NCBI GenBank assembly: GCA_000750105.3
Contig: JPHH03000005.1
Span: forward strand, 806,001-870,000
Source: Tolypocladium sp. Sup5 PDA-1
Lineage: Eukaryota > Ascomycota > Sordariomycetes > Hypocreales > Ophiocordycipitaceae
Direction of reading: 5' to 3'
DNA: 64,000 bases
The notes beneath the pieces were generated by a model. That model ran no database searches and was not told where the DNA came from. It saw nothing but the letters and a program-made list of their open reading frames with translations. The stretch's first letter is position 1; every line of letters starts with the position of its first letter. The translations under genes and the position numbers were made by a program. Shown here in pieces: positions 54,225-64,000 of this stretch.

Positions 54225-56425
54225 GGACCACGATTCCTCGGACCGATTCTTGGCCGTTTCACTACTCACCTTTCCGCACCAGAGATGGATAGGCATATAT
54301 ACTTTCTCATGTTGGCACCACCACTCATGGGAGCAACGAATGCGCTCCCCCGCGGCTCCATGCGCTCGCACCGCCTGATTACGCCGAAAGCCGAAACATA
54401 TCCGACACGCCGCAGCCGTTAGTTTGAGCTTGTATGATGATATGGACCGCGGCCGGTATTTTGTTTTCTCTGCTGCTTTTTAGGCATCATGGGTTTTCAG
54501 TATAAAAGCAGTGGGGGACGTACGAGTCCTTGGGCGGATCGGAGCTGGTATGCCATTCACGCCTGGCACAGAGGAGAAGACGAGATGATGAAGCTCGCCA
54601 GGGGGCTTGGAGATGTACCCTTGCTGAGTGGTATCCGGGTTCCCGGGGTGGAAGACGAACGGAGGTGAGGGGTGAGAGTGAAGGCATTCATGGGGTTGGA
54701 TGATCCGGAAGAATGGATAATGGGGCAGCTGATTTGCGAATGATACCCTGGCCCCTCGAGTTGGGCGCGCCTGCCTGCGTTGCAGGCAGCGTTTAGGGAG
54801 ACATGTCCGACGGATGTACGAGGCAGGATACGACGAAACGATAGCATATGTGGACAAATACAGTGAAATTGAAGGCGTGCCGCCCCCGGAGTTCGGATGG
54901 GACTAGTTTGGCGCCGTCGGTGGTCCCCGAGCAGCCACTTCGGTACATCGACGTACGCATCCACTCGACACGACCGTTGAAGGCATGTGGACGCCCGCAG
55001 TTCAACCTTATATCGGGCCGAACAAATAGTCTCTGGCTCTTTGAAGGACGGGGAAATTGCGCGCTGTGATTACAGATCGTGATGTACTGCGGTTTGTTGG
55101 GGGAGCCAGCGAAGTCGGCGGTGGTTGCACCGAAAGAATGCCCGTTTGAGTGAGATGCTTCGCTGGAGACTAGGTGATGCAACTATCCAAGGTGAAAGCT
55201 AACGCTCTGTCGACAGATTCGGCATTAGACGAAGAAGCCTCTGAAAGGGGACTGGGGGTACACACAGCTGGAGTTTGTCATACGGAACGGCCTGCTGGTG
55301 GCGCCGACGAACTTGCTGGCAGGAATCTCAAGATTTGCGATCATGGTGAGTGCGTTGACCCTCTCGACCACGTTGATATAGGAACGCAAGCAGTTGCCCT
55401 TTGGACAGCTAAGTGAGGTCCAGGCGGTTCCGCAGTCCCCTTCTAAACGCTTGCGCTAACAGCAAATGTTCATACCAAAGACAATAGGAAAGATGAACTC
55501 ACGGCCGTGTGTGAAGTGCCTGTCTTTGGTGTGGGTGGTTGGTTACTAACCCAACGGGCCGCACCAGCCATTAATAGAGTTTGTCCCCGAGCCGCGCAGG
55601 GAGGACCTCGCAACGGCCTACGTCAACAGAAAGCTTGGACACGTCAGATGAACGTTGCCGTTGAAGCGTCTGGAATTTATGAGCGCCTCAGGCTGCCTGC
55701 CTCGTATTTTATGCCAGCTTCAACCTGGGTTACCTATCTCATCGTCTGCAGCGTCCAAGAAGCGAATATCCGTAAGGGGTTTGTGGTTTCTCCGGCGCGG
55801 GTAAAAGACCATCGTCATCTTGCACCCAAGACTGTCCCCGTCTGTCGGTCTCCCTCTCGGCCCATCGTCATCGCCAAACCCACTCGCAGGCATTGGATCG
55901 CCCCAGACGCCCTGCCTTAGCGTCCCCTCCCCCGCACGGCTCGGGGATCCGCTGTCGAGCTCCCGCTGTAGACTGTCGACAGCTCTGATTCTGGACCTGC
56001 AACAATCTGGACCTTACGAGTACCTACACTACAGTCGAGGGGCACGCCGCGGGAACCGGACCGAATGGGCGACTTAAGCGTCGACGTAGCATGGCATAGC
56101 ACCTCGTTGGCGCAGGTCCACCGCCGCTGGCTGTTGATGTTGCTGTTGCAGTTGCTGTTGCTGTTGCATCCAATGCACGAATAGGACGATCACGAACACG
56201 AAGAGGGGGCCAGCAGGTGCGAGCGCAACTGCAATTGCAGTCTCCGTGGCGACCAGAGATGCATAAAAAGCAGCTCTCACGCCGTCCTCCAGCCAGCTGC
56301 CGCCCTTCCTCTCCAAGGCACCTCCATCCACATCCGCATCCGCCCAGTAACGACAACCGCGCTCGACGCTGGGTTGCTCTCCTCGCTTCCCCGTCTCGAG
56401 TCTCCGGCATACGGCCCTCGCCATC
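54225..56425. other. Intergenic region, G-alpha gene to beta-glucosidase gene
   Basis: Contains the 3' flank of the G-alpha gene and the promoter of the GH3 gene. An exon-like stretch at 55229-55345 is described as a finding. A CAG/CAA-type repeat (GTTGCT units) at about 56130-56168 lies in or near the GH3 leader. No complete gene seen. Confidence 0.5.
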
Positions 56426-59228
56426 ATGGTTTCCTCACGAGCGCTGCTCTCCGGCCTCGCTGGCCTGGCCGCTCTGCAGGGCTCCGCGGCGACCAGCGAC
56501 AGCAATGTCATCAAGGACGACGCGCACTTTTACGGCCAGTCGCCGCCCGTGTACCCGTCGCGTAAGTCCCCCTACAGCGGCTTCTCCGTGTCAATCGAGA
56601 CGCTGACGACGAGATGGCACAGCGGAAATGGTAGGCGGCGTATGGGCAGACGCCTACAGCAGGGCCAAGGCCTTGGTCGGCCAGATGACGCTCGAGGAAA
56701 AGGTACGGCGAGACGCCAACCGCCATGTTGCGCAGACCTGCGTCGACTAACGCACGTGTGCACCGCAGGTCAGCCTCACAGGCGGCGTCGACCTGGGCAC
56801 CGGCTGCTCGGGCAGCATCGCGCCCATCCAGCGCCTCGGCTTCCCGGGTATGGCTCTGAGTGACGCGGGCAACGGCCTACGCGGCACTGACCTCGTCAAC
56901 TCATACCCCAGCGGCATCCATGTCGGTGCCAGGTACCTATGCCCCCTATTCCAGTGCTGCTGCTCCCAGACTAACGCCGTGTCAGCTGGAACAAGGAACT
57001 CGCGTTCGAGCGCGGCTCCGCCCTGGGCGGCGAGTTCAGGAGAAAGGGCGTCAACGTCCTCCTCGGCCCCGTCGTTGGCCCCGCGTGGCGCGTCGTCCGC
57101 GGCGGCAGGAACTGGGAGGGCTTCTCTGTCGACCCGTATCTGTCCGGGTCGCTCGTGTCCGAGAGCGTCATGGGCATCCAGGGCCAGGGCGTGCAAACCA
57201 GCCTCAAGGTGGGTATCCTTTGGCCTTTGCATTCAAAGACAGAACGATAACTCAGGCCTCTTGAAGCATTACATCGCCAATGAGCAGGAGACTTATCGGA
57301 CTCCCTCCGTGGGCAAGGAGGCCGTGTCTTCCAACGTCGATGACAAGACCATGCACGAGGTTTACCTCTGGTAAGCAGACCACGCCTTGGTCTCTGTTGA
57401 TTAGATGCAATGTTGCTGACTTGGCTTCCGCCAGGCCGTTTCAAGACGCTGTCAAGGCTGGCACCGGCAACATCATGTGCTCCTACCAGCGCATCAACAA
57501 CTCGTATGGCTGTGCCAACAGCAAGACCCTCAACGGGCTGCTCAAGACTGAGCTTGGCTTTCAAGTACGTCACACCAGGGTAGTAAACAAGTCTTGGCCA
57601 TGCATCTAACGCCCCCTAGGGCTTCGTTGTTTCGGACTGGGGCGCGCAGCATGCCGGCGTTGCAACGGCTCTCGCCGGCCTGGACATGGTGATGCCCAGC
57701 GCCGATGAGTTCTGGGGCAAGACCCTCGTTGAGGCTGTCAAGAATGGCTCCGTCCCGGAGTCTCGCGTGACTGATATGGCTACCAGGTGAGCCTTGGCGC
57801 TGCCCAGTTGCCATCCGCACTGCCATTCGACGATGCTAACGGTTGACCAGAGTCATCACTACGTGGTACCAGTTCAGGCAAGACTCCCTCTTCCCAAAAC
57901 CAGGAGTCGGCATGCCCAAGGACGTCACACGGCCACACGAGGCCGTCGACGGACGCGACCGCGGCGCCCTCCCCGTGCTTTTCCAAGGCGCCGTCGAAGG
58001 CCACGTCCTCGTCAAGAACACCAAAAACACCCTCCCCCTGGAATCCCCTCGCATGCTGTCCCTGTTCGGGTACTCGGCCAAGTCGCCCGACTTGTTCGCC
58101 CCGGCCCCTGGCCCGATCAACTCCAACATATGGATCTCTGGTGCCGAGTCGATTGATATCAATGAACTCATCTCCAATGTTGTTTCGTTTAGCCCGAATG
58201 CCAGCCACTCGACTATTGGCAGAAACGGCACCCTCATCGGCGGTTGCGGATCTGGTGCCACGACACCTGCCGTGTTCACCTCCCCCTTTGAATCCCTCAA
58301 GGTCAGGGCGGCACGAGACGATACCCCCCTGTTCCACGACTTTGTCTCCCCTGAGCCCGTCGTCGACCCGCTCACCGACACTTGCATCGTCTTTGGCAAT
58401 GCCTGGGCCTGCGAGGGATACGACCGCCCCGCCCTCCACGACAACTACACCGACACCCTGATCAAGAGCGTGGCAGCCCAGTGCAGCAAGACGGTCGTCG
58501 TGTTCCACAACGCCGGCATCCGCCTCGTCGACGGCCTCGTCGACCACCCCAACGTCACGGCCATCATCTTCGCGCACCTCCCCGGCCGCGACAGCGGCGA
58601 CGCCTTCGTCTCGCTGCTCTACGGCGAGTCGAACCCCTCCGGCAAGCTCCCCTACACGGTGGCCAAGAGGGACTCCGACTACGGCCACGCGCTGGACCCG
58701 GACCTGCCCGAGGGCCAGTACGAGAACTTCCCGCAGTCTGACTTCTCCGAGGGCGTGTTTCACGACTACAAGTACTTTGACAAGCACAATATCGAACCTC
58801 GCTACGAGTTCGGCTTCGGGCTTAGCTACACCACCTTTAACTTGTCCAACATCAACATCCAGCACACGCCCGGCGCCAACACGAGCGAGTACCCCTCAGG
58901 CGCCGTCACCGCCGGCGGCCAGTCAGACCTGTGGGACGTCATCGTCAACGTCGGCGTCAACGTGCGCAACACGGGCGCCCTACCCGGCGCCGAGGTCGTC
59001 CAGCTGTACGTCGGCATCCCCGGCGGGCCGGCCAAGCAACTGCGCGGGTTCGAGAAGATCGCCCTGCAGCCCGGCGAGCCGTGGACCGTGTTGTTTAAGT
59101 TGACGCGCCGGGACCTGAGCGATTGGGATACGGCCGCGCAGAAATGGCGGCTGCAGAGGGGCCAGTATAGCGTGTATATCGGCAACAGCAGCCGGAACCT
59201 GCCGCTCCAGGGGCGTATCGACCTGTGA
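56426..59228 (+). CDS. Secreted beta-glucosidase, glycoside hydrolase family 3
   Basis: Releases glucose from beta-glucosides and cello-oligosaccharides outside the cell. Eight exons: 56426-56561, 56623-56702, 56769-56932, 56986-57208, 57267-57370, 57435-57564, 57620-57786 and 57851-59228, giving 793 residues. The signal peptide is MVSSRALLSGLAGLAALQGS. The N-terminal barrel has MTLEEKVSLTGG, GPVVGPAWRVVRGGRNWEGF, KHYIANEQE, and the nucleophile D285 in GFVVSDWGAQHAG. The second domain contains VLVKNTKNTLPL and VVFHNAGIRLVDG, then LYGESNPSGKLPYT. A fibronectin-III-like domain ends the protein (NTGALPGAEVVQLYVG, KQLRGFEKIALQPGE). Several N-x-S/T sites fit secretion. The fourth intron's acceptor (TTGAAG) is weak but keeps the family sequence LKHYIANEQE. 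Confidence 0.95.
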
Positions 59229-61573
59229 CGGCATATGGGACGGCATGATGAACGACTGATGACGTTGGTGAAGAACGCTTGTTTTAATGATAATCATGAT
59301 GATTGGGGGGCGGTGAGGGTTGTCCCTGAGGTGGGTGAGCATTGATCAACAGCGATGTGTTGCTGTGATGGCGACGAGTACCTGGTTGAACATTGACAGA
59401 TCACTCCATTGCAGTATGTTCCATTTCTAGAAGGCCCTTTTACTTATACTAAGTGGTTCTTTGTCTTTGTCCGTCTCGTCTTGAAGAATTGGGTTGTGAA
59501 TTATGTTACAAAGTATGTCATCGTAAGCCGTAGACGTACAAGAGGGTGCTTCAGCGTAAAGAAAAGACGCACCCTCAACAACCTTTCTCCAAGGAGTCTC
59601 ACATACACATCAAACTTTCTCGTCCCAGACTTACCCCATGATATCAACCACAACGGCCCAACATCCAGACTTGCCTCGAGCTACCCTAGAACCGACTAAC
59701 ACCGCCCCATCCACCGCTGTGCCTCCTCCTGCTCATGAATCCCTCCAGGCTCCAGCCAAGCCCTTGCACGAAGCTTCCCCCATCCCCCGTCGTTCCCATC
59801 TCTGTACTTCGTAATCCCATTCCATCGGCCCAACGCTCATCACCAACGGTCAAATCAACCAACAACACTGTCTCGCGCAACACTGTCTCGCGCTCGACCA
59901 ACGAACCCTCCCAGGCTCCGGCCAACAAGGCCCGTCGGCCGCACCTTAGCCCCGACCGGCGATTACAACCTGAACTGACAACCCCCCCGACAAGGCAAGG
60001 AAAAAACCCCCCCCCCCCCCAACCAACAGTTCGTCCGTTCAGTCAGGGGCGGCAGCGCCCAAGCCTCGTCCCCGCGATCCCAAAAACCCGACCGATCTAG
60101 ATTGGCGATTTTCGCCCGCCCTCGTAGGCGGCTGCCTCCCCAACCAGGGGGTGCAAGCCCAACCCATCGCACTGCGTGCCCCGAAAAGACATTACTCTAC
60201 AAACGAATGCCTGCTCCGCCCGCATAGGCAGCCGTGCGTGGCTTTTTCGTAACTGGGCAAAAGAATACATGTCTCGGATCGTCAGCGGGAGGATCAAGAT
60301 GTCTGTCGGGGAAGCTGGCATGACCCTCCGGGGCTCACCAGCCCGGCATGTCACCGGAAGAGGGGACAAATCTCCACCGAATGACATTCAACGACAAGCC
60401 ACTGGTACCGGGAAGGCCTGAGTTGAAGAGGTGTGGTGAATGGGGCGTGAAGCCGCCATGGCGTGCCATCGTTGCTTTTCCACTCCTCATCTTTTCCCTC
60501 CCTTTCCGGCACATCGGAAATGTGACCGTTTCAGATGCACGGGTCTCATTTACCAGACCGTCGGACAGCTCCCGGATTTCATCATTTTACTCGTAGCAGA
60601 GCGGAAGCACAACCGCAACGGCAGCCTCACTCTCGGCCCTGTCCCTGCAGTTCCACCCCAACTCTGGAATCTCGATCTCGCGAAGCCCTTGCTGCCCCGC
60701 CCCAGAATCGATCAGCGACGGCTCCCTCTCTCTGTTCCACTCGGTCGAGAGGACTCCTCCGTGCCCAGCATACAGGTACGGACCTTTGTTACCCCAAGGC
60801 AGGCCGGCAGTTGAAGGGGACATGGCTTTTCAAAGCAACTGCTGGTGGCCTGAGTCAGTGATCGACGCGGCGAAGGCAAAGGCTTCAGGGTCCCTCAGGG
60901 CAGCACCAGTAGCCTGTCTTCAGCGAGACGCGGTCTCGGAGGTGCTGCTGACGCTCTGTACTCGTACTTGCACTTGGGGGTGTGGGGAGGCTCGGGCCGG
61001 CCGCCAGGGTCTAGGAGCGCCTGTGCGACTCTGGGAGTTGGAGGGGACACAAGGACCGTAAACGATAAGCCGCAATAACCTTCAATCGGGAAGTAACCTC
61101 GAGGTGCGGCTGACCGGCATTTCTCATAGCTCCCTCCCTGCTGATTGAGCGAGTCACGATGGAACAGCCACTCGGCCCCCAAAGTGTTGATGCAACATCG
61201 ACAGAGCCACAGATCGCCCGCGCATCAGCTGCATCTCAGCCCAAAACCACTCGTACATACGAAGAAACCGTGTCTGCCGCCCTGACTACGAGCGGCCTCC
61301 TGATGTGCTGACGGTCCAGCAACCACACGGGCGAGCTCGTAGATAGGTCCGAGGTCGACGCCTCAACAAACATATGCCTCGATCTGTCAACAGCCGATGC
61401 TCTTTTGCAAGTTTATGGAGCCCACGGCCTCGTCTAGGCAGGACAAACGACGGGCGCTTGTTCGCCTTGGACCAGTGCCTACGAGTAGATAGCACATCAC
61501 TGCCGGAGCTGGCCGACCGAGTTGTGGATTGCAACTTATTCGAGACCCTGAGCGCGGGGAGAATGGCCAGGGG

Positions 61574-61589
61574 TACGGACTAGTCCGTA
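61574..61589. repeat. 16-bp perfect palindrome, copy 1
   Basis: TACGGACTAGTCCGTA. The identical palindrome occurs again at 63741-63756. Both lie in the gene-free right end, 2.2 kb apart, and their flanks differ. Confidence 0.97.
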
Positions 61590-61999
61590 TTCCCCGCTGG
61601 CATCGCCACATGGGGCTGTGCATGCAGACAGACTACTACGAATACCTGTTTGATGGTTAAACTGCCCGACGAACCTCGGGCTGGATGGGACAAAAGAGCT
61701 AATGGTGAGTTGCAGGTTTGCCAACGGCAAACGACCTTGGCAGAAGTAATGCAAGTGTCGAGCGGGGAACTCCGCATACTGTACATGTGTGTCTGGCTAG
61801 TTGGAGCCCTTTGCTGGCGGACATTGACGCCCGCGATGTCATGCACGATTCCACTTCCAGCCTACGTCGCCGATTCTTCGGCGACCCTAGAGGGATCTAG
61901 CGCCTCGTGGTCGATCTACGAGTAGTCGACCCTTGACGTTCCAGGAGCAGTCACGTCCCCAGGAGCGAAGTAACCCTACAAGCCATTCGCGTCAGCGTT

Positions 62000-62044
62000 G
62001 TACTTCGTACCTGGCTTTACGTACGAAGTACTCGTACGGAGTAC
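62000..62044. repeat. Cluster of GTAC-ended palindromic words
   Basis: Within 45 bases: GTACTTCGTAC (62000-62010), its reverse complement GTACGAAGTAC (62021-62031) and GTACGGAGTAC (62034-62044). The first two form an inverted pair with a 10-base spacer. Single copies of the same word occur elsewhere in the window, only in non-coding sequence. Confidence 0.9.
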
Positions 62045-63740
62045 CTCCCGCGATGTTGATGCTGGAGCAGGGGCTGTACATACGCCGAAGGCAATGGGGT
62101 CGCAGCATTTGCCGGCCGGCAAACGCGCCTAGGGTCGAAGTACATACTGCAGCTTATCTCAAAATGATGATGGATAATTTCTCTCCTAGGTTCTTCGTGA
62201 GCGAGGACGACCCTATGCTGGGCGCAGCAAGTTGTCGAGCGAAGAGCGCGTGTGCAACAAGTTTGGTTCCGGTTGCCTGGCTGCCAACTAGCAACTGCAG
62301 TCGGTCACAGTGACATTCAATCGTATCAAGCCTAGGCCTGCACCCACAAGAACCTCCGGCGAAGAAGACATGCAGATGGAGCCGAGAACACTGCATGCAC
62401 TTCCGTACCTGGAGTGAGTGATGCAAGGGCTGACGATTGCATCGTGGGGGCGGGAGCTTTTGGCCCTTGAAGGCGGAAATTTAACCTCGCTGCTCAGGGG
62501 CAGAAGAAGCAAACATTAACGTCCCGACGATTGTGATTTCTCGCGTAGCGGGTGTGTCAGTTGTGACCACCGGTTGTCGGCAGGGCTGAGACCGGTGCGG
62601 GACGGCGCAAGGCATGTTTTTGGAGTGCTACATACTGCACTCGTGGGGTGTAGGAGTGAAATAGCCAATATAGTGCAGGATTTGCAATACGTGCAGGATC
62701 TATCGAAAAGGTCGTCAGCCGTCAGTCAGTCAGCAGAGGGATTCGATTCCACATCCTCCAAGGAGACACAATGGCATTGTCCCCCTTCGGCTGTCGGGGG
62801 GCGAGTGCCCCGTCAAGTAGCTTGTCCAACTAACGCTCTGGTTAGTCTGTCGTCGTCAAGACCGTTCTCTTCAGTGCCGGCAAGCTTGCGTTTCCATCTG
62901 TCATGGAAACCCTGGAGGTTTCTGGACTGGCTTGGACAAATCCACAAAGTCGGCCCAAGAAACCACAGACCACACCACACATCACATCGCTGTGCCGTGC
63001 AATGGGTTCGATGGAAGCCCCACGTGTGTAGGCGACGAGCCCCGTCTCCGGGGGCTACCAGCATGCGCCGCGTGGATACTGTCTCTCGGGGGTCTGGGAT
63101 GCATCATCCGCCCAAATGTCACAAATGACTGGATCGGCAGAATATTACATGTGGCAGCTTGTGATATGAACTGTCGCAAAGCACTTGCTTTCGGGCCCGG
63201 AAACCGAGATGCATGATCCAGCACGGCAGCATCGAAACCACGCCCCCATCGTCGGGCGATATTCGCAACAAAACAGAGCGCATGCGAGGGCTTGACTGAC
63301 TCGGGTTGAGCACGGGGCCGCGCGCGCAGACAGAAGGCGCAACAAGCCACCCGCCATTTGTTGCACCATGCCGCTCCCTCATCAGGGGTCCCCAAGGCAA
63401 GCATTAGGTGGTTTGTGGCTGACGCACTTGCATCGTACAAGCTGTACAGGATTATATCGTGAATCTCGCAACCGCGCATGCCCGGGTGTGAGTGGGGGGA
63501 ATAGCCCGTCGACCACAGATTGCTGTGGGAAAACCACCCATTCAACAACAAAAGAACCAAGCGCGATTGCCGATCCACCGGGTCGACGCCTCGCCGCGGA
63601 AAAAGGAGCTGCCAGACTCGGCTCGTCTTAGAGCTGGGACCACGGCAGAAGCTGCTCGTTCTTATTATCCTGAGCAACTTTGAGTGGATCACGCGTTGGC
63701 TCGGAGCGGGAGGTTCAGCTGCGCTGTGTCTCTGTTGTGC

Positions 63741-63756
63741 TACGGACTAGTCCGTA
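63741..63756. repeat. 16-bp perfect palindrome, copy 2
   Basis: TACGGACTAGTCCGTA, identical to the copy at 61574-61589. The flanks do not match, so this is not simply a larger duplicated block. Confidence 0.97.
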
Positions 63757-64000
63757 CAGAGCCGCTACTCGTAGTTGTCAGCAAGCTGAACAGCTGCGAG
63801 ACCCACGCACTCGTCCTTCGTACCTACGAGCCAGTGATCAGAGGGATGAACCACATCGGCAGGCTCGGATGTTCTGCGTGGTTTCTCGGGGACCTGGGGT
63901 TCGTGACCGTGGGGAGGTTTCGTGGCTTGCGGGTGAGAATACGATTGAGGTTAGAAGAAAGCATGGAGCTGCAGCCTGGGGAAGGATGCGCCTTCCTTGC

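Larger units (their letters stand above)
59229..64000. other. 4.8 kb gene-free right end
   Basis: Beyond the beta-glucosidase I find no supportable gene. The stretch contains a C14 run at 60007-60020, two copies of a 16-base palindrome (61574-61589 and 63741-63756), and a cluster of GTACTTCGTAC-type palindromes at 62000-62044. Open frames up to 236 codons (62982-63692, minus) have no recognisable motif and no codon bias. No transposon or tRNA signature was seen. Confidence 0.5.

Noticed and set aside
59989..60020. C14 run as a possible assembly gap or telomere-like tract
   Set aside because: It is a plain homopolymer with unique flanks; similar C or G runs occur at 9842 and 32786.
62982..63692. 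236-codon minus-strand open frame at the right end
   Set aside because: No motif, no third-position bias, and overlapping frames in other phases look equally good.

Overview
The window is nuclear DNA of a filamentous ascomycete, most likely a Sordariomycete and possibly Hypocreales. The reasons are short introns (mostly 50-100 bases) with GTRNGT donors and CTRAC/CTGAC branch sites, GC-rich third codon positions, single genes on both strands with no operons, and fungal forms of well-known genes. I could not place the species.

I can support 20 protein-coding genes and one broken gene. Left part (0-21 kb): GCLM-type glutathione synthesis subunit (+), BUD32 kinase (-), a small membrane protein (+), a carboxymuconolactone decarboxylase/AhpD-like protein (-), the FACT histone chaperone SPT16 (+), the flippase subunit CDC50 (-), an unknown basic protein (+), 5-hydroxyisourate hydrolase (-), a monocarboxylate-type MFS transporter (+), a six-unit minisatellite, and a truncated berberine-bridge FAD oxidase pseudogene (+).

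Middle part (20-43 kb): an IFRD-domain protein (-), a tail-anchored FHA protein (+), a small unknown protein (+), a TMEM234-like membrane protein (-), LST8 of the TOR complexes (-), proteasome subunit alpha-1 SCL1 (-), a WKF-domain nucleolar-type protein (+), and a PhyH dioxygenase (-).

Right part (43-64 kb): a claudin-like four-span membrane protein (-), an omega-amidase of the NIT2 type (+), spermidine synthase SPE3 (-), a G protein alpha subunit (+), and a secreted GH3 beta-glucosidase (+). It ends in 4.8 kb where I find no gene. A second long gene-free stretch lies at 47.9-52.8 kb.

Most genes are housekeeping genes that share no pathway, and I see no biosynthetic cluster, defence island or intact transposon. 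The sequence mainly offers gene-structure points: first exons of 7 to 49 bases, two 22-base exons, in-frame introns hidden inside open frames, GC-AG introns, and possible dual-targeting N-termini on the adjacent omega-amidase and spermidine synthase genes. It also holds a recurring intergenic palindrome family (GTACTTCGTAC and TACGGACTAGTCCGTA) and two weak candidate exons for unannotated genes. Exon borders below were worked out by eye from splice motifs, frame and family resemblance. No searches were run.
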